DNA from: Yeosuana aquiaggeris
Lineage (GTDB): Bacteria; Bacteroidota; Bacteroidia; Flavobacteriales; Flavobacteriaceae
Direction of reading: 5' to 3'
Length of the DNA stretch: 64,000 bases
NCBI RefSeq assembly: GCF_044003965.1
Contig: NZ_JBAWKC010000002.1
Coordinates: forward strand, 603,717-667,716
In this document: one piece after another, positions 52,144 through 61,708 of the stretch
Position numbering within the stretch: the first letter of the stretch is position 1
Layout of the letters: every line of letters starts with the position of its first letter
Translations under genes and position numbers: made by a program
The notes under the pieces: generated by a model
Seen by the model: only the letters and a program-made list of their open reading frames with translations
The model's database searches: none
What the model was told of the DNA's origin: nothing

Positions 52144-53193
52144 CTAGCTTTCTGCATTAAAAAACACCTTGTAGAAGTGCATTTTCTTTTCGTCATCATA
52201 ACCGCGTTCTAAGTATTCACTGGCAGCTTCAGGTGCGTCAATATCCAGTTTTATTTGGATATTGGTATCTAGTTTAATATCTGTTTTAATTTTCTTTTTT
52301 TCTTTATTGACCACCAGTTCAGATATATCAAACTGGTTTCTGATAAGTATATTATTTTCGCCTTCAAATTCTTTTTTAAAACTGTCAAACAGGGTTTTTT
52401 GTTTGTCTTCTTCAAAAACTTCGTTCTTGAAGTTTTCAATAGCAACCACTTCATGTTCTTTAAAATAATCAATGGTTTTTGCTAAAAATGCGTTTTGCTC
52501 TTGTGAACCATAACTGGTTTTTAAAATTTCAGAAGAGAAATCTTTACACAGTTCAATATATTGCTGGGTATGGCTGTTGGCATCATCTGCATATTTAATG
52601 TTTAAAAAGTGGTTAAGCCAGTATTGCGCATCATAACTATTATTGTCAACACTTAAGATAATGGGACCTTCAGTATCTGTTTGGTTTAAAATTAAACAGC
52701 CTTTATCTACTTTTTTAGAGCTAATACCTTTTTGAACCAGTACATCATAACTGTTGTTTTCTAAATAGGTTTGAAAAAAGTTGACTTTGTTCTCAATTTT
52801 AAAGATGCCAATGGCATTGGTGGTTATTTCATGGTATTCAATACCTTCAAATAAAACAACTAAAACGTCTCCTGTTTTTATTTGTGACGAATTGGATTGC
52901 TCATATAAATGGGTGACTATATGTTTTGAAACCTCTATAAATGCATCATCCTCATTAAATATTTGGCTAGAATAGGCGTTGATTTCGTTGAGAACAATAT
53001 TGGAGTGATGGTTAAAACGATAGCTCTGAACCACAGAGGCAAAAGGTCTTAATAAAAAAGGCAGCATCAAGTCATAACTCGCTTCATCAAAATCTACTAT
53101 TTTTTCTGAAAAGGCGTTTTTGGTGTCGTTAAATTTGTTGCCAACTTTATGTATAATAAATTTTGAAATAGAGGCATTTTTTCTTGAAATCAT
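52144..53193 (-). CDS. Nucleoid-associated protein (NdpA/YejK-like)
   Basis: The 349-residue protein starts with KNASISKFIIHKVGNKFND, typical of the nucleoid-associated protein family (37-kDa type). Further family-like segments are FVAIENFKNEVF-like (VVAIENFKNEVFEEDKQKT) and the C-terminal IQIKLDIDAPEAASEYLERG and EKKMHFYKVFFN. It has no signal peptide. It would bind DNA in the nucleoid. The next gene downstream on the same strand is ppk2, but an own promoter separates them. Confidence 0.85.
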   Translation of the reverse strand: MISRKNASISKFIIHKVGNKFNDTKNAFSEKIVDFDEASYDLMLPFLLRPFASVVQSYRFNHHSNIVLNEINAYSSQIFNEDDAFIEVSKHIVTHLYEQSNSSQIKTGDVLVVLFEGIEYHEITTNAIGIFKIENKVNFFQTYLENNSYDVLVQKGISSKKVDKGCLILNQTDTEGPIILSVDNNSYDAQYWLNHFLNIKYADDANSHTQQYIELCKDFSSEILKTSYGSQEQNAFLAKTIDYFKEHEVVAIENFKNEVFEEDKQKTLFDSFKKEFEGENNILIRNQFDISELVVNKEKKKIKTDIKLDTNIQIKLDIDAPEAASEYLERGYDDEKKMHFYKVFFNAES

Positions 53194-53250
53194 AAGGAAT
53201 ATGGTTGTCTTTTTAAGTCTGCAATACTAAGTAAAATTAAAAGATAAAGC

Positions 53251-55686
53251 CTAATTTATTTGATATAGAATGATGGAATTATTTTCCCCTTTAGTTACAA
53301 ATTCCAAATCGCTGTCAGAATCAATATTATCAAGTGTTATTGCTGAGTTTCCATAAACCGGAAAATTAGAAAGCAATTGGGCATTACTGTCAAACAAATA
53401 CACTTTTTGAGTTTGTAAATCGGTAACAGTCACATATATTTTATCACGTAAATAAAATAATTTTGGTGCCGTGTAACTTCCAAAATCCAGTTCAAAAGAA
53501 TTTCCTTTAATAGCTAATTTATTATCACTTAATGTGACCAGAGTTTTACTTGAAGAGTCTATATGATGCTGTTCTGAAAGATTTAATTTTTGAGACACGC
53601 TGTTGCCTCTGGTGTCAATGGTTATAAGGTTTCCTTCACTACTAGTCGTTATAAACTTGTCATTATAAACGTAAATAGCTTCGTTTGAAAAGTTACTTGT
53701 TGTTTTTGGGTTAATCCGGATATTCCCAGTCCTATCCAGAAAATAGAGTTTGTTTTGGGTTTTAAATGCAATGTAATCTTTACTGCCAATTCTAAAATGT
53801 TGAGGCTGAGTTATAATAGTATTATTGGCAGATTTAAAACGGAATCCTTTGACTGTTTTTAAGCTAGTATCATACATTAACATGTTTTTTCCCTGCGTAA
53901 TCAATAACCTGTAATTTTTGGTTTTTTCATAATCAAAAACAGATAATGGCTGTGTTATCACATCATTGAAATTTCCTGGAAATGGTGAAACATCATTGCC
54001 ATTCCTGTCAATGATATATAATTTATGTGGCGTTGTAAATGCTAACTGTAACCGGCCGTTTTTATAAATATCTATTTGTTCTATCTGTCCTAAAACAGGT
54101 CCGTCCAGTTGTTTTTTCCAAAGTATTTTCCCGGTATTTGATATTAAATAAAGCTTGTTTTTAACATCTTGAACCACAATTTCTTTTTGCTTGTTTAAAT
54201 GATTAATAACTAATTGAGGATTATTCAATAAATCAGCATCCAGTTTGATGTTCAGTTCTTCAGAAATAGAGTTTTGTAAGGCTTTCGCTTTTGTTTTATT
54301 AATGATTCCATTTACGTGAGCAAAATCATGATCAAAAACAAACTGAAGTGCCGAAGTTTTATATTTTTCAATTGAAACAGAAGTCTCTTCAAGGGTATTC
54401 TGATTTAATATATTAGTTAACAATGCAGGATTTGATATCATTAATAAGGAAGAAGCATCACTTAATTGCTCGTGTACATTATTAAAATAGGTTTCTTCAC
54501 TTATTGTGGTTTTATTTTGATAATTTGAAATGATGCTTTTGAGCAGCTCTAAATCGTCAGCAAACACAAAGAAATTATCTATAATGCAATATTTACTGGC
54601 CTTACTAAAAGAGATTAATGGTGAAAATACATTTTGAAATAAATCTGGTTGGCTAAAATTAAAAATGTCAACTTGCCTAAAGTTTTCAATAATGGTTTGC
54701 TCACTTAATAGTGCATCTTCAGTTAAAATACCATCTAAAGAATTTAAAACAATGGCATTATTTTCAGAATCATAAATCACACCAACTTCAATGATATTGT
54801 CAAACAGTGTGGTACTTGTTTTTAAAGTATCTACCTGAGTATATTTAATGAGATTTGCTCTAAAATCTTTATAATTATTAAAGGTGAAACTTAAAAAGCC
54901 ATCGCTGCTTGAAGGGGTAATGTTTTGGATTTGATTTTCTTGTGGAATCGTATTTTTAAAAACGTTTATAAAGCTTTGAACGGAATCATTTGCTTGAGAA
55001 ATACCATTTAATAAAATTTTGTCTTGGCTGATGTCTGCATCAATAGCCAGGTAGGTGGTGAGTTTTTTTAAAGGTAAAATATGGTAAGGAAGAATAGATT
55101 TTATTAAACTGTTTTCATCATTTTTAATAATAATAGAGGCCGTTTTAGTGACATCTGTGGTTTGATATATTTTTTCTAAGTCACTATTTGAGTTGATGTA
55201 TTCAAAAGCTTTTTCAACAATTTCTCTTGATGAGGAAGTAAAAAAGGTGCTGTCAATAATGGCGCTGTAAAAAGTTTCATTATTAAAAACGGATTTAATA
55301 ATAGATTTGTTCCTATAGGTTAAGGTTTCTTCTTTGTAATTATTTAAGGAATCCCTTAAAAATATATTGTTGGAATATTTAGTGATAGCGGAATATTGCA
55401 GGCTGTCTAAGTGATCTTTTGAAAAACAAATCAACACTTGTCCTTTTGCTTTTAAAAGTGATAGATGTTTTAATTTTTTATTTAATTTTTTATAAGCATT
55501 GGTTTCAGAAAGGCTTTCTAAAAAATCATTATTATCAATACTGCTTTTCAGACTTTCAATATTTGACGTCTTTAGAATAATAGAAGTATTCTCTGGGATA
55601 AAATAAAAAAGTGTTGAATGATTGATATCTTTTTTGGAACAGCTAAAAATAAAAAGGAATAAGAGGGAAAACCTTAAGAATCTCAT
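53251..55686 (-). CDS. Large lipoprotein with DUF3352-like part and C-terminal beta-propeller
   Basis: The 811-residue protein has a lipoprotein signal (MRFLRFSLLFLFIFSC, Cys16). The N-terminal 450 residues resemble DUF3352-type proteins (FYFIPENTSIILKTSNIESL, then repeated alpha/beta units). The C-terminal 330 residues are beta-repeats with GKILWKKQLDGPVLGQIEQI and RNGNDVSPFPGN, typical of PQQ- or WD-like propellers. It lies 30 bp after rnhB on the same strand and may share its transcript. The function is unknown. Confidence 0.85.
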   Translation of the reverse strand: MRFLRFSLLFLFIFSCSKKDINHSTLFYFIPENTSIILKTSNIESLKSSIDNNDFLESLSETNAYKKLNKKLKHLSLLKAKGQVLICFSKDHLDSLQYSAITKYSNNIFLRDSLNNYKEETLTYRNKSIIKSVFNNETFYSAIIDSTFFTSSSREIVEKAFEYINSNSDLEKIYQTTDVTKTASIIIKNDENSLIKSILPYHILPLKKLTTYLAIDADISQDKILLNGISQANDSVQSFINVFKNTIPQENQIQNITPSSSDGFLSFTFNNYKDFRANLIKYTQVDTLKTSTTLFDNIIEVGVIYDSENNAIVLNSLDGILTEDALLSEQTIIENFRQVDIFNFSQPDLFQNVFSPLISFSKASKYCIIDNFFVFADDLELLKSIISNYQNKTTISEETYFNNVHEQLSDASSLLMISNPALLTNILNQNTLEETSVSIEKYKTSALQFVFDHDFAHVNGIINKTKAKALQNSISEELNIKLDADLLNNPQLVINHLNKQKEIVVQDVKNKLYLISNTGKILWKKQLDGPVLGQIEQIDIYKNGRLQLAFTTPHKLYIIDRNGNDVSPFPGNFNDVITQPLSVFDYEKTKNYRLLITQGKNMLMYDTSLKTVKGFRFKSANNTIITQPQHFRIGSKDYIAFKTQNKLYFLDRTGNIRINPKTTSNFSNEAIYVYNDKFITTSSEGNLITIDTRGNSVSQKLNLSEQHHIDSSSKTLVTLSDNKLAIKGNSFELDFGSYTAPKLFYLRDKIYVTVTDLQTQKVYLFDSNAQLLSNFPVYGNSAITLDNIDSDSDLEFVTKGENNSIILYQIN

Positions 55687-55716
55687 GAATCAAATAATTT
55701 TTACAAAGATAAAAAC

Positions 55717-56319
55717 TTATAGGTCAAATTTTAATTGCTCTGCTAATAATCTAAATGATTTTCTGTGGTATTTGGTAATGCCATATTTTTTTATGGCCTC
55801 TCTGTGTTCTTTGGTTGGGTAACCTTTATTTTGTTTCCAATTATACATGGGAAATTCTTTATGAATTTTATTCATATATTCATCTCTGTAGGTTTTTGCC
55901 AGTATAGAGGCCGCGGCTATACTCATATATTTTCCATCACCTTTAACAATGGTTTCAAAAGGAATTTTTTTATAGGGTTTAAACTTATTGCCATCAACAA
56001 TAATAAATTCTGGAGCGTGATGAAGCTGATCTATAGACTTGTGCATAGCTAAAATGGAGGCATTTAGAATGTTAATGCTATCAATTTTTTCCTGAAAGAT
56101 ATGAGCCACTCCAAATGATAAAGATTCCAATTCAATGAGGGGTTTAAGTAAATTTCTTTTTACTTCAGTCAATTGCTTGGAATCATTAAGTAATTCATTA
56201 GTGAATTTTTCCCTTAAAATAACGGCAGCAGCCGTAACTGGTCCTGCCAAACAGCCCCTACCGGCTTCGTCAGTACCACATTCTAATTTGAAATCTGAAA
56301 AATTTGCTTTTAAAACCAA
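55717..56319 (-). CDS. rnhB: Ribonuclease HII
   Basis: The 200-residue enzyme removes RNA from RNA-DNA hybrids and single ribonucleotides. It shows ECGTDEAGRGCLAGPV with the catalytic Asp-Glu pair, FIIVDGNKF and SIAAASILAKTYRDEYM. No ATG lies in frame before the first motif, so translation starts at TTG 56319, an unusual start here; it is supported by the promoter box 16 nt upstream. Confidence 0.96.
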   Translation of the reverse strand: MVLKANFSDFKLECGTDEAGRGCLAGPVTAAAVILREKFTNELLNDSKQLTEVKRNLLKPLIELESLSFGVAHIFQEKIDSINILNASILAMHKSIDQLHHAPEFIIVDGNKFKPYKKIPFETIVKGDGKYMSIAAASILAKTYRDEYMNKIHKEFPMYNWKQNKGYPTKEHREAIKKYGITKYHRKSFRLLAEQLKFDL

Positions 56320-56335
56320 ATAAATGAAGTTTAAG

Positions 56336-56343
56336 CAAAGTTA
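56336..56343 (-). promoter_or_regulatory. -7 promoter box of rnhB
   Basis: The minus strand reads TAACTTTG, an exact TAnnTTTG match 16 nt before the TTG start codon. Confidence 0.5.
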
Positions 56344-56504
56344 TAATTTTATCATTTATAAAACCATAAAAAACGTTACGTTCAAAGGGTGTAGATTGTA
56401 AATTTTTAAGTTTTTTTATGATTTAACATTATTTTGTGAAATAATTTGTTTTTATGAAATTTAATTGAGAATTTTAGCCTCGACTAATTCAAAATACTAT
56501 TTTT

Positions 56505-59500
56505 ATGAAATTCAAATTAACGTGTTTAATGACGCTTTTAATGGCGTTTGTTGTGCAATTTTCTTTTGCACAAGTAAAAACGGTCAAAGGGGCCGTTACA
56601 TCTGCTGCTGCTGGCATGCCATTACCTGGTGTGAATGTAATAGTTAAAGGAACAGCTAGAGGAGTACAAACAGACTTTGATGGAATTTATTCTATCAGTG
56701 CCTCGCAAGGTGAAACTTTGGTTTTTTCTTATATAGGTACGAAAACTGTAGAAATTGTGATAGGTTCAGCTAACACGATCAACGTAAGCATGGAAGAGGA
56801 TGCTGCCCAGTTAGATGAGGTCATCGTTACAGGTTTTGGTAATGTGACTAAAACATCCTTTGCCGGATCGGCAAAAGTTGTTACGGGTGAAAATATTTCA
56901 GCGAAATCTTTTACAAATGTTTCTCAGGCTTTAGCGGGTGAGGCGGCAGGTGTTGCTGTGTTTAACACTTCTGGACAACCTGGTAGCACATCTACAATTA
57001 GAATTAGAGGTTTTGGGTCTATTAATGGAAGTCAAGATCCTTTATATATTGTGGACGATGCACCGTTCGGAGGTAGTTTAAATGATATTAACCCGAATGA
57101 CATAAAGTCTGTAACTATCCTTAAAGATGCTTCTGCAACGTCTTTGTATGGTGCAAGGGGAGCTAATGGTGTAATTGTTATTACTACCAAAAATGGTAAG
57201 GATGCCGGAAATCGTTTAAATGTTTCTGTTAAAACTGGTGTAAACTTTCAAGGTATTCCAAGATATGAAACCATAAAAACGCCAGAAGAGTATATTGGAA
57301 TTTCTTGGGAAGGTATCTACCAAAGAGGTTTGTTGGAAAATGCCGGTGATCAAGGTCTTGCCATTGACTATGCTAATTCAAATTTATTTGAAGGTAGTAA
57401 TGCCGATGTCTCCGATATATCACCAGTTTACAATATGTGGAATGTTAGCGATAGTGGTGCAATTGGTGTGTCTGAATTGATTGATCCCAATACTGCAACT
57501 GTTAGGCCAGGAGTGGGTAGAAGATATACACCAGAAGATTGGCAGGATTTTGCATTTCAAAGTTCAGATAGAACTGAGGCTAATGTTTCCCTATCTAGTA
57601 GCGGAGAAAATTCATCAATTTATACTTCGGTAGGTTTTATTGATGATAGAGGTTATGCAAGTAATACTGATTATAAAAGACTTAACGCACGTATTTCTGC
57701 TACCAACAAATATAAAAATTTTGTTGATATGAGTACCACTTTAAACTATGCACAAAGTGAGGCAAACAATAATGGACAGAATGAATCTTCTTCATCACAG
57801 TTTTGGTGGATAGACAATTTGCCTCCAATTTATCCATTATTTCAGAGAGATGCTGCTGGGAATAAAATTCCAGATCCTATTTATGGAGGCTTTTTGTATG
57901 ATTATGGATTAGAAGATGGACGAGGATTTGGTTTTGCTACAAACGGTGTAGCTGATGCTCAGATAAACATCAGTAATTCTAAAGGTAATGCAATTAACTT
58001 TAATAACGATATAAAAATTAATTTATTCGAAGGGCTTAAATTGGAAAACAACTTTGGTTACCAATACTATATGAGTGATGATACTGAATTAAATGAACCT
58101 TTTTATAGCCCGTCTGCAGGTGCAGGTGGTGTTATTGATAGATCAAGATCTGAGACAAAAAACTATACAATTAGAACGGGTCTTAGGTATGATAGAAAAT
58201 TTGGAAATGCTAATTTTTCTGCCTTTGTTACGCACGTAGCTACAACGTATGAATTTAATTACTTATTGGCAAGCCGTTCTAAATTAGTGACACCTTTTGG
58301 CACAGATATTAGAAATGGTGTTATTAATAATCCAAGTGATGGTTTTACACAAGATGAAACCACTGAGAGTTACATTGCAAACGCTACTTTTGATGTTGCA
58401 AATAAATATTTCATTAATGCAAATTTCAACAGAAATGCCTCCTCAAGATTTGTAAATAACAAATGGGGTAATTTTTATTCAGTTGGTGCAGCGTGGGTGC
58501 TAAGTCAGGAAGGTTTTATGATGGGTTCAAAATTTGTAGATTTCTTGAAGCTTAAAGCGAGTTATGGTGTAATTGGTAATTCTGCAGGAATTGGCTTATA
58601 CCCTGGGTACAACCTATACTCTGTAAATAACCTAAACAATAATATTTCTTTGGCTTTTGCTACAAAAGGTAATCCTGACCTAACTTGGGAAAGCTCAAGT
58701 AATTTTAATGTTGGTTCGGAATTTGAATTAGGAGGTTTTATAGATGGATCTATTGAGTATTACAGAAAAACCACTACAGATATGTTCTTCAATAGAAATG
58801 TAGGACCTTCCAATGGTTATGCAGTTATTAGAGTTAACGATGGTGAGATGTTAAACTCAGGGATTGAATTTGATTTAGATTTCAAGTTGGTAGATAATGG
58901 TAAATTTCGTTTAAATTTTGGTATTAATGGAGCTATGCTTAATAATAAATTGGTCAATTTGCCAATTGACCCAACAACAGGTTTAGAACAAAAATTTGAC
59001 CAGGAAGGAAGTTATGGGCGTACTGCCGGCCGTTCTTTATATGATTGGTATATGCCGGTTTATGCTGGTGTTAATTCGGATACTGGTGCAGCCCAATGGG
59101 AACGGCATTTTGATGATGTAGACAATGATGGCGTATTTGGAACTGATGATGAAGTCATTCTAGATTTAACTAGCTACATTAATGAAAATCCTGATGCTAA
59201 TATTATTCAGGATTTAACTGAAGTGTATGCAGAAGCAACTGATAAATTTGTTGATAAAACAGCTATTCCTGATATAAATGGATCTTTTAGATTGAATGCA
59301 AGTTATGGCAGTTTTACATTGAGCGCTTTATTTAACTATTCTATAGGAGGGTGGTCCTACGACGGTGCTTATGCTAATTTGATGGATAATGATTATGCAG
59401 GTACAAATAATTTCCATACTGACATAAGAAATCGTTGGATGGCTCCTGGAGATATTACCGATATTCCAAGACAGGATGCTAGATTTCAGATTCAGCAAAA

Positions 59501-59756
59501 TGCAGTCTCTACAAGATTTTTGACAAAAGCAGATTATTTAGCATTGAACAACATTCGTTTGGGTTTTGCAATGCCAAAATCTGTTACTGAACAAATCGGA
59601 CTTGAAAATATGGATTTGTTTATATCAGGTGATAACCTCGCTCTTTTCTCTAAAAGAAAAGGTTTTAATCCATCTACTTCAGTAACTGGTAATTCAAGTA
59701 TCTACCGTTACAACCCATTATCTACTATCGTGTTTGGTATTAATATAAATTTATAA
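56505..59756 (+). CDS. SusC/RagA family TonB-linked outer-membrane receptor
   Basis: The 1083-residue protein has a signal peptide ending QFSFAQ, a carboxypeptidase-like N-terminal domain (GVNVIVKGTARGVQTDFDG), a TonB-box-like LDEVIVTGFGN, a plug with GVAVFNTSGQPGSTSTIRIRG and the SusC signature TILKDASATSLYGARGANG, then a long beta barrel. With its SusD partner it imports oligosaccharides or peptides across the outer membrane. The SusD gene follows after 5 bp. No glycoside hydrolase, peptidase or regulator is adjacent, so the substrate cannot be read from context. Confidence 0.96.
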   Translation: MKFKLTCLMTLLMAFVVQFSFAQVKTVKGAVTSAAAGMPLPGVNVIVKGTARGVQTDFDGIYSISASQGETLVFSYIGTKTVEIVIGSANTINVSMEEDAAQLDEVIVTGFGNVTKTSFAGSAKVVTGENISAKSFTNVSQALAGEAAGVAVFNTSGQPGSTSTIRIRGFGSINGSQDPLYIVDDAPFGGSLNDINPNDIKSVTILKDASATSLYGARGANGVIVITTKNGKDAGNRLNVSVKTGVNFQGIPRYETIKTPEEYIGISWEGIYQRGLLENAGDQGLAIDYANSNLFEGSNADVSDISPVYNMWNVSDSGAIGVSELIDPNTATVRPGVGRRYTPEDWQDFAFQSSDRTEANVSLSSSGENSSIYTSVGFIDDRGYASNTDYKRLNARISATNKYKNFVDMSTTLNYAQSEANNNGQNESSSSQFWWIDNLPPIYPLFQRDAAGNKIPDPIYGGFLYDYGLEDGRGFGFATNGVADAQINISNSKGNAINFNNDIKINLFEGLKLENNFGYQYYMSDDTELNEPFYSPSAGAGGVIDRSRSETKNYTIRTGLRYDRKFGNANFSAFVTHVATTYEFNYLLASRSKLVTPFGTDIRNGVINNPSDGFTQDETTESYIANATFDVANKYFINANFNRNASSRFVNNKWGNFYSVGAAWVLSQEGFMMGSKFVDFLKLKASYGVIGNSAGIGLYPGYNLYSVNNLNNNISLAFATKGNPDLTWESSSNFNVGSEFELGGFIDGSIEYYRKTTTDMFFNRNVGPSNGYAVIRVNDGEMLNSGIEFDLDFKLVDNGKFRLNFGINGAMLNNKLVNLPIDPTTGLEQKFDQEGSYGRTAGRSLYDWYMPVYAGVNSDTGAAQWERHFDDVDNDGVFGTDDEVILDLTSYINENPDANIIQDLTEVYAEATDKFVDKTAIPDINGSFRLNASYGSFTLSALFNYSIGGWSYDGAYANLMDNDYAGTNNFHTDIRNRWMAPGDITDIPRQDARFQIQQNAVSTRFLTKADYLALNNIRLGFAMPKSVTEQIGLENMDLFISGDNLALFSKRKGFNPSTSVTGNSSIYRYNPLSTIVFGININL

Positions 59757-59761
59757 AAACT

Positions 59762-61288
59762 ATGAAAATTATAAGAAAAATTATGTATGTTGGGGTAATA
59801 CTATCCTTTACTTCGTGTAGTAAAGACTTCTTAGAGGTGTATCCAACAGATACTTTATCAGCAGAGCAAGTTTCTGAGGCGGCTGAAATTAACCCCGATG
59901 TTTCAAAAGGGACATTGTTAGGTATATATGAGAATTTGTACCGTAGAGGGAGTGGCGGTACTGACAGTCAAGAAGATTTTGGTATAACCACTCAGTATAT
60001 TCAATTAGATATGTTATCTGCAGATATGGCTCACTTGAGTAAGGGCTACAACAGACAAACTGCTATTTCTGAATTAACGGCTACTGTTGACCCTGATTCT
60101 GATTATAACTACAGAGGATGGAGATTCCTTTATAGAATCATAAATTTATCAAATCTGGTTATAGATGGAGCTGGTGGAAATGATGTAGTACCTGAAACCG
60201 CGAATGGTAAATATACAGTAGGTCAGGCCAAAGCATTAAGAGGGTATGCCTACTACTTTTTAGCACATATCTACGTAAATGATATTACGGATTTGTCTAA
60301 ACCTGTGTTGCCAATTTATAAAAGTGCAGAAGATTTAGATCAACCAAAAAGCACTCTTCAAGAAGTTTTTGATGTAGCAATTAATGATCTTTTAGATGCA
60401 GAAATTTTGCTTGATGGTTTCGTGAGGTCTGCGAAAATTGAGATCAACCAAGATGTTGTACGAGGTTTATTGGCTAGAACATATGGAGCATTAAACAACT
60501 GGGCGAAAGCTGAGGAGTATGCTAAAAAAGTCATAGATTCTGGAAATTACCCTATTATGACTGCGGATGAGGTAGCCTTTTTGCCAGGAGAAACTGGTAA
60601 CGTAGGTGGTTTCAATGATGTAAATAGTATTCCTGGCATTATGTGGGGCATTGATATTACTCCTGAAGGACAAGGATTGGCATCGCTTTTTTCTTGGTGG
60701 GGTTTTATGGATCCTTACAGTTATAGTTATGCTGCGGTAGGAAATGCAAAAGGTATGGACAATGTTTTGTATACAAAATTTAGACCAGATGATATAAGGA
60801 GATTACAGTTTGATTCCAGCTTAAGACCTAGGTGGAAGTTTTATTACAAGGGAGCTCAAAATAGTTCTCCTAGCCCTTTTCGTCTGTTTAGTGGGCCACA
60901 AACAAATATAGATTCAGATTCTCATTATATGAGAGTGGCTGAGATGTATTTATTACATGCAGAGGCTGCCGCTGAAAACGGAAATGATGCCGCCGCAAGA
61001 ATTAGTTTAAAGGCTGTATTAGATTTAAGATTGGATGACAGTTCTTATATAGATGCACTTTCTGGTAATGCATTGGCAGAAGAAGCTGCTCTGCAAGCAC
61101 GTTTAGAATTATTTGCTGAAGGTCAGTCTTATTTCATTATGAAGAGAAGACGTGAGACTAGAACGAGAGCCGGCTCTAACTGGTTAGATTACCAAGGTAG
61201 TTCTTTTCAGCATAGTGATGAGCGCTTAACATATGAAATTCCACAGAATGAAATTTTGTTCAATTCAAATTTAGATGGTCAGAATTAG
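59762..61288 (+). CDS. RagB/SusD family substrate-binding lipoprotein
   Basis: The 508-residue protein has a lipoprotein signal (lipobox FTSC) followed by SKDFLEVYPTD, the typical SusD N-terminus. TPR-like helices follow (GQAKALRGYAYYFLAHIYVN, VRGLLARTYGALNNWAKAEE), with HYMRVAEMYLLHAEAAAENG near residue 390 and a C-terminal NEILFN segment common to the family. It caps the SusC transporter as a surface lid. Its gene is the second of a two-gene unit closed by a strong terminator. Confidence 0.95.
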   Translation: MKIIRKIMYVGVILSFTSCSKDFLEVYPTDTLSAEQVSEAAEINPDVSKGTLLGIYENLYRRGSGGTDSQEDFGITTQYIQLDMLSADMAHLSKGYNRQTAISELTATVDPDSDYNYRGWRFLYRIINLSNLVIDGAGGNDVVPETANGKYTVGQAKALRGYAYYFLAHIYVNDITDLSKPVLPIYKSAEDLDQPKSTLQEVFDVAINDLLDAEILLDGFVRSAKIEINQDVVRGLLARTYGALNNWAKAEEYAKKVIDSGNYPIMTADEVAFLPGETGNVGGFNDVNSIPGIMWGIDITPEGQGLASLFSWWGFMDPYSYSYAAVGNAKGMDNVLYTKFRPDDIRRLQFDSSLRPRWKFYYKGAQNSSPSPFRLFSGPQTNIDSDSHYMRVAEMYLLHAEAAAENGNDAAARISLKAVLDLRLDDSSYIDALSGNALAEEAALQARLELFAEGQSYFIMKRRRETRTRAGSNWLDYQGSSFQHSDERLTYEIPQNEILFNSNLDGQN

Positions 61289-61310
61289 TAAATTCTAATT
61301 TTAACACATT

Positions 61311-61343
61311 AAAAAAACCACCTTGTTTAAAGGTGGTTTTTTT
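61311..61343 (+). terminator. Terminator after susD
   Basis: Arms AAAAAACCACCTT and AAGGTGGTTTTTT are complementary around a GTTTA loop and are followed by a long T run. Confidence 0.85.
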
Positions 61344-61682
61344 TTTTTTGATTATTACAAATAACTTAATTTCTATATTAATTGTTAGTTATTAACTTTT
61401 TTCTGTAGTTAGAGGGCTTAGTAAAAGAAATATTCAATCAACGATTAAATAATTATTTTTAATCTTTTACACTTAATTTTGATGCGAAATTCATCTTTTT
61501 TAATTTTTAATTTTTTTATTTGGTTTTTGTGACTCGCATGGGCAAGAGTAAACAAAGCTAAAAGGCGCTCACAGAAGCAGTAATATTCAGGATACATTAA
61601 GAGAAAATGTTAAAAGCACAAAGCGGCGAACTGCTGGCTTTCTTAATTTAAAATAATTGGTGGTGCTTTAAGTTCAAATATT

Positions 61683-61690
61683 TACTTTTG
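61683..61690 (+). promoter_or_regulatory. -7 promoter box of the porin gene
   Basis: TACTTTTG is an exact TAnnTTTG match 18 nt before the porin start codon. Confidence 0.5.
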
Positions 61691-61708
61691 CTCTGGAAAT
61701 AAACAATT

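Larger units (their letters stand above)
61289..61708. other. Intergenic region after susD
   Basis: The 420-bp region holds the susD terminator at its start, an AT-rich stretch, then a locally more GC-rich part (about 61530-61640) without a credible reading frame, and the porin promoter box at 61683-61690. I compared it by eye with tmRNA and SRP RNA features and saw none. Confidence 0.55.

Noticed and set aside
61345..61700. Possible tmRNA, SRP RNA or other housekeeping RNA
   Set aside because: No tmRNA tag frame, no SRP tetraloop motif and no convincing long stem could be found; kept only as a low-interest patch.
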